Positions 23,190 to 33,264 of a stretch of DNA of 64,000 nt are shown piece by piece (position 1 is the first letter of the stretch; every line of letters begins with the position of its first letter). A program made the translations under genes and the position numbers. Under the pieces are notes generated by a model, which saw only the letters and a program-made list of their open reading frames with translations, had not been told where the DNA came from and ran no database searches. Origin of the DNA: Leptidea sinapis (lineage: Eukaryota > Arthropoda > Insecta > Lepidoptera > Pieridae); assembly GCF_905404315.1 (NCBI RefSeq), contig NC_066272.1, forward strand, positions 3,844,001 to 3,908,000, in the 5' to 3' direction.

Positions 23190-23270
23190 ACGGCACTGCA
23201 TTGTCATGGGTAAGGCGTACCAATTGCTAAACATTCTGCTCGTCTCGTCCCTTATTTTCATAAAAAAAAA
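23190..23270 (-). repeat. Interspersed repeat family A, fragment 3
   Basis: Eighty bases from CGGCACTGCATTG to CGTCTCGTCCCTTATTTTCA plus an A-run. It is the same end that closes copies at 15, 8552 and 45188. Confidence 0.7.
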
Positions 23271-23794
23271 CTAAGGAAGGAAGTAATCTTGCACCATATA
23301 TTTGAAGTATTATTTATTTAACACTTTATTGTCAATTAATGTTTTTAATTAGCAAAAGTACACTTTTTTACTTTTTCTACCTCCTAATAACATGAGTGGA
23401 GCATCTCATGAGAATTCTAATTCAAATCCGTCAAGGATACATTTACATCTGGCTTCTTCAAACTTTATTTACCAAATGGAATTTTATTAAATGTAAATTA
23501 TTCTTATTAACTACAATAACATTATAGTAAAATATATTGCACTAAGGTAGCCCTAATGCATTTACTGCTATAGCGATTGAACATTAAACTTACAATAGAA
23601 AAACCCGCATAAAAGTTACCCGTATATTGGTGAAAGCAACCGGAATACGTCAAAATGTTGACGTTAACATAAGCTGTACAATGATAAGCTGTAAGAGTTG
23701 AATTAATGTCAAAAGTTTATGAGATTGTGGGATAAAGGGTATAAGGGTATGGTTCGAGTCAGAGCAATCTTGACGTTAACATTAGGGTTATAAA
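23271..23794. other. AT-rich non-coding stretch
   Basis: No gene recognised. Confidence 0.45.
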
Positions 23795-23802
23795 TATAAA
23801 TG

Positions 23803-24010
23803 CTTAGATAATTTATACGTCTAAATAGACCCTCTTAACAGGCCAGGTTTATGACTTTAGTGTGCATGACAATCTACGTCTTACATTCGCGATTTGTACG
23901 TCACTTTGTGTTAGTGTGCGTGAATTGCTCAAAGTAAAGGTTGTCAACCTCAATTTATTTCGACGTTTTCACATCTGTCACAGTCTATCTAGATGTATAA
24001 ATGATCTGAG
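23803..24010. mobile_element. MITE family D, copy 2 (inverted relative to copy 1)
   Basis: A 208-bp element, CTTAGATAATTTATACGTCT to AGATGTATAAATGATCTGAG. Flanking octamers TATAAATG and TATACATA agree at 6 of 8 positions, consistent with a decayed 8-bp duplication. It sits 35 bases before family-A copy 4. Confidence 0.75.
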
Positions 24011-24045
24011 TATACATAATCATTTATTTATAATATTTTCTATTA

Positions 24046-24358
24046 TTTTTTTTATGGCAACAAGGGACGAGGCGAGAAAAACGTTCAGCTGACAGTAATT
24101 GATACCCAGTGCCCATTTAAATGAAGTACCGCTCAGGATTCTTAAAAAATCCAAAAATTCTGAGCGGCACCATAATTGCGCTCGTCACCTTGACACAAAA
24201 GATGTTAAGTACCATGTGGCCAGTAATTTCACTAGCTACGGCGCCCTTCAGACCGAAACACAATAATGCTTACACATTACTGCATCACGGCAGAAGTAGG
24301 TATTGTTGTGGTACCCACAATCTAGCAGGCATCCTATGTAAAGGAGACTCCCGCTGGT
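24046..24358 (+). repeat. Interspersed repeat family A, copy 4 (full length)
   Basis: Complete copy in the opposite orientation to copy 1. It keeps the internal inverted repeat: GTACCGCTCAG at 24126-24136 and CTGAGCGGCAC at 24160-24170, with one mismatch. It ends GGAGACTCCCGCTGG. No coding function. Confidence 0.75.
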
Positions 24359-24890
24359 TTATTAAGATGCTTGCATATTTAGATTGCATGCTTAAATATT
24401 GTGTAGTAATAGATGATAGACACCAACTTATTTATCTCCACTACAGATCGTTTTATGTAGATCAGTGAATCAATAAATAAACAATATTTTAGAATTTCGC
24501 TAATCGAATATTTTCATTTATTTTTAGAGCAATAGAAGCATAAGTGCAATTGTTGAGTTAAATCAATAGACAAAATAAAATTACTAAGAAACAATATGGA
24601 TATCAGCTATAAAAATAAATATTATTAGGAATGTGTACTTTAGTAACGTTAAAAAAATGTCATAAATACTCCTGCTGCTGTAAAGGTAAATATAAAACCA
24701 CACTTATTTTAACAGATTAAACGTTAAAGCGCATTTTAGTTGCTTTGCAGATTGCAGCTAGAGAGATATGCAGTATGAAAAGGATAAATGTAAAAAGTTT
24801 ATTCTGGCCAAGCGAACTTGTAGCCTTCAGCATGCGGTGTTTCGTGGACGGATATTAAATTCCTTTCGCTTTGTTGCTCTATGACTGTCA
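24359..24890. other. AT-rich non-coding stretch
   Basis: Nothing recognised. Confidence 0.45.
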
Positions 24891-24892
24891 TT

Positions 24893-25040
24893 TTTAACCG
24901 ACTTCAAAAAAGGAGGAGGTTCTCAGTTCGTGGGTACGTTTGTTTATCTTTGTTAGCACAAAACCTTGGACTGGGTGGACCGATTTTGATAATTATTGAT
25001 TTATTTGAAAACTCCCTATGTGGTCCCATTGCAAAAATAA
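24893..25040 (+). repeat. Interspersed repeat family H, copy 1
   Basis: Starts TTTTTAACCGACTTCAAAAA, AGGAGGAGGTTCTCA.TTCG, and continues through GGACCGATTTTGAT and TTTGAAAACT.CC.ATGTGG. A second copy at 37748-37890 shares these blocks in order. This wording is frequent in lepidopteran genomes. Class not determined. Confidence 0.65.
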
Positions 25041-25692
25041 CAATAATCGTTACTAGAATTAGATTAATTAATGAAATTGTATTAAAATAAGCAATTATTT
25101 TCATACTTTGTAGTGCATATTATATATATTGTTTTGGAGTTGTATTACTTATTTTGAGGGTTTAATATTCTGTATATTATCAATACCTCAGATTAGTTTA
25201 ATATGGACTAAAAAAATATATTTATAACGAAATGTCACAGATTTCATAATATGGTTGGAGGTTTGTTGTACGGCCAAGAAGCAGATAGCGATCTCTGGCC
25301 GATTATTTTGCCTTTTTATACCTCGTTATCTTTATTTTTTATCGTAAATCGTCAATCACATTATATTATTTATATAATAAAAGTGGTTCTACGTCAAATT
25401 AAAAAATAGCACTAAGGTTATTAATTAATATTAATAATTAATTTAGAATATGTCACAAATTAGCTTATTATCTAACATAACTGTAGTCTTGGAGTAATCG
25501 TAAATTGGTACTGAGTCTTAGCTTATGATCTCTCTTGTGTAACTTTATATCAACCCAAACTCACCATCTCAAACGGAAGAAATATGATCCCAAAACCTCA
25601 CTAGGTTATGATTCACTACTCATATATCTTCCACCTCAAGATGAATTACTAAAACAGATTATCAACATATTTCATAGAATGGTTATTGAAAT
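25041..25692. other. AT-rich non-coding stretch
   Basis: Nothing recognised. Confidence 0.45.
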
Positions 25693-25700
25693 GCCAAAAG

Positions 25701-25921
25701 CTTAGAAAATTAAAATACGTCTAGATTGAGTCTCTTGCTATTAGACAACCGATAAAAACAGGCCAGATTTAATACTTTAGAGTGCGTGATAAGCTACGTC
25801 TTACACTCACGATTTGTATGACAATTTGTGGGTGTGCGTGCATTGCTCAAAATAGAGGTTAACTCTAAACTCAATGTTTTTACAGCTGTCATTGTCAATC
25901 TAGATGTATAAACGATCTAAG
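25701..25921. mobile_element. MITE family D, copy 3, with 8-bp target duplication
   Basis: A 221-bp element in the same orientation as copy 2. Octamers GCCAAAAG (25693-25700) and GCCAAGAG (25922-25929) flank it and agree at 7 of 8. Interior blocks CAACCGATAAAAACAGGCCA and AAGCTACGTCTTACACTC are shared with copies 1, 2 and 5. Confidence 0.85.
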
Positions 25922-25929
25922 GCCAAGAG

Positions 25930-26957
25930 CGAGAAATTAAAAAATACTTAATATAAATAAATGAAAATGGTAATCAGTCGTTAGTTGAAATTTTTCGATT
26001 AATTGATTTTTGTTTTGGAAATGTTTTAATTTTCGAGTCTAGTTGCACTTAGATGAATGGTTGTGACCAATGTCAGCAATAACTAAATCGGTCCCTCATT
26101 GTATTGAATACTTTGTAGTAGTAACTAGTAGAATATAGCATTCACAAATAAAGAAACACATACAAGGAATAGTAACACACAAGCAAATGTATGGTTAATT
26201 ATTAAGACTCCATATCTATAATTAAATTAATTTTCATGAATGAACTGCATTCAGAGTATTATAAAAGAGAGAAAGTTTTTCTTATTGAAAAGTAAACATT
26301 ATTTAGAAAAAACATTAATAAATAATAATTGATACGGTATACTGACTCAATAAGCAACGAGATTCTAAACAACTTGTACAAATTAATTTTGTTTTATCAC
26401 AGAAACTCATAGAAATGGCTGTGAAAGCCAGTCTAAACAAACAAGAGATATAAGCGGCTTGAAATCGTTGGTCTTTATTACGTTTCTCTGCAAACTTCCA
26501 TTTAATACGGATTGTTTGGTGAGCTGCGATAATCTAAATAATATATTGATAATATTTGGAAATTGTGGACTACTGTAGAATTTATCTCAAGCATTATATA
26601 CTACTAGGGTAAACATCTTATAGGATTCACTGAGTTCAAATTTAAGAAAAATATAAAAGCCACCTTGACAAAAACGTCTATGTTACAAGATTATGTAGAA
26701 CCTAATCATTAACTGTAAAATAATTATTTGTTCTTGACTAGTTCTGTGCAGGATTTATAAAATTGTATAGTATAAGTAAGCTAAGTCACAAGTTTATTTT
26801 TATAATATAATTTAAAAGATAGGCTGGGAGTTTCTTATCAGTTCTTCTCCCCATCTCAAAACCTCTTTAACTAATGTAACTTCATGACATTTAACAATAT
26901 GTGTTGTAGCAATATGTTATGTTATTGTCATTCCTTATGGTAAATAAATATGTGTAG
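25930..26957. other. AT-rich non-coding stretch
   Basis: No gene recognised. Confidence 0.5.
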
Positions 26958-28085
26958 AGTTAAAGTATGAAATTGCTGATTTGTACTGAAATATTGAAAT
27001 TCGCTTTTTTTTTAATTCCACATATTTATTGAATCAAAATAAATACCATAATTATCTATCTATACATTGCTGCCTAATAGGAAGGTCATTTTTGCCTTTG
27101 CGTTGTTGTGATCTAGATTCGACAAACTGTGTGAAAGCATTTTGCATACTGCCTCTTGAGAAGAAAACTTTTTATCACGTAGAAAATTGTCCAAATCACG
27201 GAAAAAATGGTAGTGCGTTGGAGCATGGTATGAGGAATCCGGAGGATAACGAATAGTTTCTAATTGCAGTTCCTGTAGAGTTTAAACAGTTTCTCATGCT
27301 GTATGAGGTCTCGCGTTATCATGGAGCAATAATCGAGAAGATCGATTTATGAGTCGAGGCTGTTTCACTGCTAGTATTGCTATCATATAAAGTTATTCGC
27401 ATCTTACATTATACTATAATTTTAAATAAAATAAAATCATAGTTCGGAGTTCGCACATCTTTCATTATTGCTTTACCAGATCGGAGAAAGATATAGTGAA
27501 TAACACCATGACAAACAGTTCCCATTACCTTTTTATTAGTAAGCTTTGCTTTAGGACACTGTCGCGGCGTTTGACCTGGGGTCAACCATTGCATGTTTCA
27601 CTTACGGTTATCGTAAATAATCCACTTCATCGCACAATTTAATTCAATATTCCTTAATTTCTGTATCGATTCAACAAGGTTACATAAAATTTCAATAAGA
27701 GTTTTCTTCTGCAGATCAGTCAAATTTTGAGGCACCCATTTTTCATATTTTTTATTTTATTGATTTGACGCAAATGATTCAATATTGTTAGTAAGGTACG
27801 GCTCCCACCATCTCTTTCAATTCATTGTTATTCACCTGTGTGGGTGGTCTTCTGTTTCCATCACGAAAGCGTTTAAACTAAAACCGGACGGTCCGTTCAT
27901 TAGCAGTCCTCTCCACAAACACAACATTGATATTCCGAGCTGTTTCTGCTGCGTTAGTTCCGCGTCGGAACTCAATTTTTCTCGAATTTTTTAAGTATCC
28001 ATATTTCTTGTCTGAAAAAAACTGAAAGTCGATAATCGACAAAATGTTCATAAATATGGTATGATAAGTATTTCAAACATAAAGA
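26958..28085 (-). mobile_element. Degenerate mariner element
   Basis: About 1.1 kb around a minus-strand mariner transposase pseudogene. Possible decayed terminal inverted repeats are GTATGAAATTGCTGAT near 26966 and, on the other strand, GTTTGAAATACTTAT near 28070. Limits are therefore approximate. Length fits a mariner (usually ~1.3 kb) with deletions. Confidence 0.65.
27040..28000 (-). pseudogene. Mariner-family transposase pseudogene
   Basis: Read right to left on the minus strand. The N-terminal HTH region has wording like 'NAAETARNI...VFVERTANERTVRF' then 'FKRFRDGNRRPPTQ' (27960-27840). The central part is KWVPQNLTDLQKKTLIEIL at ~27740-27680, then KWIIYD just before 27600 where mariners usually have DEKW. 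Next is MQWLTPGQTPRQCPKAKLTN with KKVMG (27594-27520), the classic mariner block. The C-terminal piece is 'FFRDLDNFLRDKKFSSQEAV' (~27200-27140), then stops. Stops and frameshifts occur throughout, so it is inactive. It is a cut-and-paste DNA transposase of the DD34D type by family knowledge; I could not confirm all three catalytic aspartates. Confidence 0.8.
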
Positions 28086-28287
28086 ATATAACTGCACATA
28101 AGTTTTTTACTATCGTAAATGGTTAAATTCCTAATTTATCTGATAGAGCACCTTTTATTTTATTTTGAAAACACAGTCAGACTAATTATTGTATTTTATT
28201 CGGTGACACATTAGCTATCATTCCAATAAAAAATAAACAAGTTAAATAAACATTTGATGTTTGTATTGTCTTAAAACAATATGATAT

Positions 28288-28294
28288 ACCTAAT
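28288..28294 (+). repeat. Candidate target-site duplication, left (ACCTAAT)
   Basis: The heptamer ACCTAAT precedes the LINE and recurs at 33258-33264 directly after its (TTTGA) tail. The first A overlaps the tail, so 6 bp is the conservative length. Confidence 0.55.
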
Positions 28295-28318
28295 CCTCTT
28301 CCCCCCGGACCACTGCGC

Positions 28319-28494
28319 GGTGCAGACGTGTAACAAGATCATTTATTACATTTCTGTTTAAATTATATTTCGTACAAAATCATTAAATCAATTACGCCAG
28401 TTGCACGGTGCAGACGTGTTAAAATTTATTATATTTGTGTTTAAAATAAACGAATATATCGTTCAAAATTATTAAATCAATTACGCGAGTTACC
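28319..28494 (+). promoter_or_regulatory. Two 88-bp tandem units in LINE 5' leader
   Basis: Unit 1 (28319-28406) and unit 2 (28407-28494) both begin GGTGCAGACGTGT and share a close ATTAAATCAATTACGC at the same offset, with diverged AT-rich middles. Tandem 5' monomers are known to act as internal promoters in several LINEs. That role here is an inference. Confidence 0.6.
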
Positions 28495-28723
28495 AGGAGC
28501 GCATAAGACAAGAAGACGTCGTCGTCGCGAGAAGCGTACTTACAAGCAAGTAAGTTACAGTAATCAATGCGCGAGCGCAGCCCCGCCTCGCTTCATTAAG
28601 ATTGGTGAGATCGTGACCCGCCTCCTTACATTTTGTTGACACCCTCGTAGGCGTAGCTGCTGATACTTCTATTCACAAGATTTGCACACATTATAAAACA
28701 TATTTTTGTACTCCCGTAGCACT

Positions 28724-29611
28724 ATGGATTCAGATATGACTAAATCCGCGTCAGATCCCGATATTCAGCTGACGGGAATTGTTACTAATACTCCGCAAAG
28801 ATATGTGTTTCCACGCTTAAAGCGATCTAGAGATGAATTTAATGACGCAATCACTAAGCAATTGGACGAACTCAGAGATGATATGCGTCAAATGATCTCA
28901 CGCAGCTCGCATACAAATGAACAGGAGCTTAAGCGGGTTACAGCGGCTCTGAAGGATATACAAGAGTCCAACCTTAGTATCGGAAAATCGATGGAATACC
29001 TCACACTGCAAAACGAAGAGTTTAAAAAGAAGATAGCACAGTTGGAGAACCAATCTAGAGAAGACAAAAAGTATATAGCTGTTTTAGAGGATAAAATTGA
29101 AGACCTACAGATGGGAAGCCGCAAAGCTAACTTTGAGATAAAAAACGTGCCTAAAAAGCAAAATGAAACGAAAGAGGATCTTATTGAAATGGCCTTATGT
29201 CTCTCACAAACTATAGATTGTAAAATAAGTAAAACCGACATCAAAGATATATTCAGAGTACGAGGAAAAAACAATGATAAACCGAGCCCAATTATTGTGG
29301 AAACCGGCTCCACATTGATAAAAACCAATTTTCTAAGGCTGGGTAAGTCTTTTAATGTGAGGCAGAAAAATAAGTTATTTTGTAAGCATCTTGGCCTAAA
29401 ATTCCAAGAAGACACACCGGTTTTCTTAGGAAAACATTTAACGATGAAGGGCTCACGGCTACATTTTCGTGCTCGCGATCTGGTAAAATCAATGGCGTAC
29501 AAGTTCTGCTGGACGGCATATGGCAAGGTCTTTGTGAGGAAGGACGAGAACTCCACAATAATTCGGATCAGAAGTGAAGAGCAAGTTCACCAACTCCTTT
29601 TAAGAAAATGA
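28724..29611 (+). CDS. LINE ORF1 protein with baculovirus FP-like domain
   Basis: A 295-residue protein, the putative RNA-binding/chaperone partner of the ORF2 enzyme. I take the ATG at 28724 as the start (context ACTATGG); the frame is open upstream to 28706 but with no ATG. A low-complexity N-terminus (1-35) is followed by a predicted coiled coil at about 36-132 rich in K/E/Q/L heptads, probably for multimerisation. Residues ~135-205 resemble an RRM-like fold segment (FEIKNVP, DIKDIFRVRG, SPIIVET). The C-terminus, ~212-295 (LTMKGSRLHFRARDLVK, YKFCWTAYGKVFVRKDE, RIRSEEQV), matches the pattern of the baculovirus FP protein C-terminal domain. No CCHC knuckle or PHD finger is present. The frame is intact. 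The domain call rests on remembered family patterns. Confidence 0.85.
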   Translation: MDSDMTKSASDPDIQLTGIVTNTPQRYVFPRLKRSRDEFNDAITKQLDELRDDMRQMISRSSHTNEQELKRVTAALKDIQESNLSIGKSMEYLTLQNEEFKKKIAQLENQSREDKKYIAVLEDKIEDLQMGSRKANFEIKNVPKKQNETKEDLIEMALCLSQTIDCKISKTDIKDIFRVRGKNNDKPSPIIVETGSTLIKTNFLRLGKSFNVRQKNKLFCKHLGLKFQEDTPVFLGKHLTMKGSRLHFRARDLVKSMAYKFCWTAYGKVFVRKDENSTIIRIRSEEQVHQLLLRK

Positions 29612-29933
29612 CTATCTGTTCTTGTAGTCATAAGATATCTGGTTAGTCATAGTAGTTTAGTTCATAAATGTAGTCATTCTTGTTATACATATATAAAACT
29701 GTTACACACGTTCACTCGCAAAAAACTTACACCCAACACAACAATAAATACACCTTTCACTCTTATTTATAATCATATTTATTGCATACACACATCTTGC
29801 ACTCAAACTTATAAATATTGCACACTTAGATTGTACAAATATCACTTTGGTATACTAGTACATCCTCATCATTCATTAACATACAACCCATTTTATTTTA
29901 TTTACAAAATTTATTATTTTCTTCTTATTACAA
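29612..29933 (+). other. Inter-ORF spacer of the LINE
   Basis: 322 nt, AT-rich, with no ORF. Includes CA-containing text (CACACGTTCACTCGC, TGCATACACACATC). How ORF2 is translated (re-initiation or a separate transcript) cannot be read from the sequence. Confidence 0.6.
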
Positions 29934-32885
29934 ATGGCTGATATAATTGAAGCTTTACAGGAAATGGACAAAATTAAAATCGCGCGTACTTTTGAATGTG
30001 ATAGTTCAAATTTAAATAAAATTTTAAACGTTAATAAAAATGATTTGACTATTATATCACAGAATATCCGTAGTATATATTGCAACTTTGACGACTTTCT
30101 ACTAACTTTGGCAGATTTTAAATTTCAAACTGACGTTATCATTTTGACAGAATGCAGGCTTAAAAGTAATAAACCAATACCGCAAATATCTAATTACTGT
30201 GCATATCATACCACATGGCAGAATAACCAAAACGATGGAGTAGCGATATATGTTAAAGAAGAACTCAGACATAAAGTCAAGGAAGTCATGCTATCTCAAG
30301 CATCATGTATGCAAGTAGACATATTGAATAATACAATCTTATGTATATATCGCTCCCCATCGTACACTAACACTGATACCTTTATAGAATCACTAAGTAC
30401 CCATCTTGGTACATTAACAACTCATAAAAACATTGTACTAGCTGGCGATATAAATATTAATATTATTTATAAAGACACAGAATCTTCCCAACAGCATAGG
30501 AATAGATTGAACTACCTTAATATGCTGGCAACGCATGGGCTTCTCCCAGGACACACAATACCCACCAGAGATAAAACATGCTTAGATAATTTTATGTTAA
30601 AAATTAATAAAAAGAATGTTTCGGCAGATATAGCGATTCTCAATACTTCTATTACTGACCACTTTACGACCTTCTTACGTTTATCTAAACTTAAATTAAA
30701 ATATAATGCTCATAAAATCAAAACAATCATAGATTATGATAAGGCCCTTAAATATCTAGTAGATCAAAATTTACCTCAATTACTATTCTGTCATGATCCA
30801 AACCTACTGACTGATAAACTGATTAATATGTTAACAGAATCAATTTTAACTAACACCACCAATACAAGAACTCCAAACAATAAACGTACTTTAAAACCAT
30901 GGATAACTTCGGGTATATTACGCTGCATAAAAAATAGAAATAAATTACAAAAAAAATGTCGTCAGGAACCGCACAACGTAATACTTAAAATAACTTATAC
31001 TAGATACCGAAATTATTGTAATAATTTAATAAAAAAACTTAAAAGGAAATACGAAAGGGATCTTTTAGCTAACTCCATAAGCAATAATAAACTATTGTGG
31101 AAAAATATTAAATTAATTACATATTCTAATAAAACTAATAATTCAAACTCAGAATTATTCAACATAAAAAATACTGCATCAGAGTCGGTGAATTTCATAA
31201 ACGATTATTTTGTTAACATTGGTACACAACTGGCTCAACAACTTCCACCTTCTGTGCAATCCTTAAAGAATGACAATAATCAATCAATACCACATTCTAT
31301 GATCTTACTGGAGGCAGACGTAGAGGAGATAAACAGAATTATAATTGGTCTTAAGTCGTCTAGTGCAGCGGGTTGGGATAACATACCTACCAGCTATTTG
31401 AAACACATACGTCATGAAGTTGTACATGTTATCACTCATCTAGCTAACTTATGTTTTGAAAAAGGTGTTTTTCCTGACCTCCTCAAGCGATCTATAATTA
31501 CACCGATTCATAAAGAGGGGGATAAGGATGATATTAATAACTATAGACCTATATCTGTTTTACCGTGTATCTCAAAGATAATAGAAAAGCTACTGAATAA
31601 TAGGTTGGTACAATTCCAGTTTGGGTTTAGACGAGGTAAATCGACAGAGGATGCAGTAGCTTCTTTATCAACCTTAGTGACAGATCAATTAGACAAAGGT
31701 AACAAATGGATTTCTGTATTCTTAGACCTTAAAAAAGCCTTTGATACCGTCTCAATACCAAACCTTATAGACAAACTAGAGAAGATCGGAATAAGAGGAA
31801 CACAGCTTAAATTATTTAGAAGTTATCTCACTCACAGAACACAAAGAGTAAGGGGAGGTGGTGAGAATGTAAGCGATGATGCGATAATATCCTTTGGGGT
31901 TCCTCAAGGCAGTGTTCTGGGTCCTACCCTTTTTTTAATTTATATAAATGACCTCTGCAACATGAATATAGAAGGTGCTCGTATACTATCTTACGCTGAT
32001 GATACTGCTATTGTCTTTAGTGGAACTTCTTGGAATGAGGTTCGAGAAAAAGCTGAATCAGGAATAATACATGTAGCTAATTGGTTACAAATGAATTTAT
32101 TAACACTGAATACAGTTAAGACTAATTATATCTGTTTCAGCATATCTAATCCCTCTCAGCCAAAGAACTTTGATATTAGAGTTCATAAGTGTGATAACAT
32201 AATATATGGTAAAACTTGTGAATGCCCCACTATAAGGAAAGTTGCCAGCACCAAATATTTAGGAATCGTGATTGATCAGCGATTATCTTGGTACCCACAT
32301 CTTGAGCAATTTACTAAGAGAATTCGGAAACTTACCTGGATTTTCAGAAGTTTAAGACACGTTGTTCCTGAAAATTCTTCAAATTCTGCAATCTCGCCTA
32401 AGCATCTTCTGAATAAAATATATGTAGCGTTAGTCCAGTCTATCCTCATATATTGTATACCTATCTGGGGAGGCGCAGCAAAATCCAAATTTTTAGAACT
32501 TGAAAGGGCGCAACGTGCTTTAATTAAAATTATGTATTTTAAAAAACGGCGTCATCCCACGCATAGCATCTATTCTGACAGTAACTTATTAACAGTTAGA
32601 AAGTTGTATATAGTACATACGGTACTAAAAATACATAAAACTATTCCTTATAATAGTACATTACTAAATAAGAGAATTAAACACACTGTTGCTCATGTAC
32701 CTCACACCAAAACATCGTTTGCAAGTATACAGTATGAAAAACGTGCGGCCTTACTGTATAATAAAATAAATAAACTAAACAATATATATGAAAAATCATA
32801 CTATGAATGCAAGAAAATAATAATTGAGTGGATAAGGTCATTTAATTATGAAGACACAGAAAACCTACTTATAGTTAAGTACTAA
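29934..32885 (+). CDS. LINE ORF2 protein: endonuclease and reverse transcriptase
   Basis: A 983-residue open frame starting at an ATG in good context (CAAATGG). The N-terminal apurinic-like endonuclease (about 35-250) shows SQNIRS (N44), LTECR (E73), YRSP (~139-142), AGDININ (D172/N174) and TDH (D242-H243). The RT has GWDNIPTSYL near 483, TPIHKEGD, NNYRPISVLP, QFGFRRGKSTEDAV near 562-575, FLDLKKAFDTV near 600, GVPQGSVLGPTLFLIYINDL and catalytic YADD at 687-690. The thumb/C-terminal tail includes STKYLGIVID and YCIPIWGG. No RNase H or zinc knuckle is visible at the C-terminus. One oddity: between KLLNNRLVQ and FQFGFRRGK (around residue 560, nt 31612) a dozen or so residues usual in relatives are missing, in frame. 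This may impair activity. Confidence 0.92.
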   Translation: MADIIEALQEMDKIKIARTFECDSSNLNKILNVNKNDLTIISQNIRSIYCNFDDFLLTLADFKFQTDVIILTECRLKSNKPIPQISNYCAYHTTWQNNQNDGVAIYVKEELRHKVKEVMLSQASCMQVDILNNTILCIYRSPSYTNTDTFIESLSTHLGTLTTHKNIVLAGDININIIYKDTESSQQHRNRLNYLNMLATHGLLPGHTIPTRDKTCLDNFMLKINKKNVSADIAILNTSITDHFTTFLRLSKLKLKYNAHKIKTIIDYDKALKYLVDQNLPQLLFCHDPNLLTDKLINMLTESILTNTTNTRTPNNKRTLKPWITSGILRCIKNRNKLQKKCRQEPHNVILKITYTRYRNYCNNLIKKLKRKYERDLLANSISNNKLLWKNIKLITYSNKTNNSNSELFNIKNTASESVNFINDYFVNIGTQLAQQLPPSVQSLKNDNNQSIPHSMILLEADVEEINRIIIGLKSSSAAGWDNIPTSYLKHIRHEVVHVITHLANLCFEKGVFPDLLKRSIITPIHKEGDKDDINNYRPISVLPCISKIIEKLLNNRLVQFQFGFRRGKSTEDAVASLSTLVTDQLDKGNKWISVFLDLKKAFDTVSIPNLIDKLEKIGIRGTQLKLFRSYLTHRTQRVRGGGENVSDDAIISFGVPQGSVLGPTLFLIYINDLCNMNIEGARILSYADDTAIVFSGTSWNEVREKAESGIIHVANWLQMNLLTLNTVKTNYICFSISNPSQPKNFDIRVHKCDNIIYGKTCECPTIRKVASTKYLGIVIDQRLSWYPHLEQFTKRIRKLTWIFRSLRHVVPENSSNSAISPKHLLNKIYVALVQSILIYCIPIWGGAAKSKFLELERAQRALIKIMYFKKRRHPTHSIYSDSNLLTVRKLYIVHTVLKIHKTIPYNSTLLNKRIKHTVAHVPHTKTSFASIQYEKRAALLYNKINKLNNIYEKSYYECKKIIIEWIRSFNYEDTENLLIVKY

Positions 32886-33257
32886 ATCTTTAAGTTTTCT
32901 TTCAAAGTTACACACACACCCACACACACACACACACACTCACCAATACATACAATCACATACATCCATACACACACCCACACACACACACAGCACATTA
33001 AGTTTAGATTACAAATAAATAGATTTTTAGTATATTATTGTTAGTAGATTTTTTTTTCCCTTAGTTAATTAATTATGTATATGTTAAGGTCAACTTATCT
33101 ATTATTACACCTCATTATTATGTTTTTGCTATGGAAGAGCGGGGCCTCCTACTACAGGCAACTCTTTGCATAAAAGGAGACCCCAACACTGATTGTATTT
33201 TGTATTTTGTTGTAATAATAAATAAATATTTGATTTGATTTGATTTGATTTGATTTG
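32886..33257 (+). other. LINE 3' UTR and tail
   Basis: CA-rich microsatellite-like stretch at 32908-32992, then unique sequence including GCATAAAAGGAGACCCC, an AATAAATAAAT signal, and six exact TTTGA units at 33229-33258. Such simple-repeat tails are probably recognised by the element's own RT during priming (family knowledge, inferred here). Confidence 0.8.
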
Positions 33258-33264
33258 ACCTAAT
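33258..33264 (+). repeat. Candidate target-site duplication, right (ACCTAAT)
   Basis: Matches 28288-28294. The short length makes chance agreement possible. Confidence 0.5.

Larger units (their letters stand above)
28295..33257 (+). mobile_element. Near full-length CR1/Jockey-like LINE with FP-domain ORF1
   Basis: A 4.96-kb two-ORF retrotransposon. The 5' leader (28295-28723) has two 88-bp repeats. ORF1 is at 28724-29611, a 322-nt spacer follows, and ORF2 (endonuclease plus RT) is at 29934-32885. The 3' UTR holds CA-rich repeats and an AATAAA-type signal at ~33215-33225, and ends with (TTTGA)6. A short candidate target duplication flanks it. Both ORFs are open, so it is much younger than the other RT remnants. 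An in-frame gap in the RT suggests this copy may be defective. A pentanucleotide tail rather than poly(A) fits the CR1/L2-like side of the tree, but clade assignment would need a phylogeny. Confidence 0.92.

Noticed and set aside
28888..29556. 222-codon minus-strand frame opposite LINE ORF1
   Set aside because: Antisense shadow of a coding frame, with no domain pattern.
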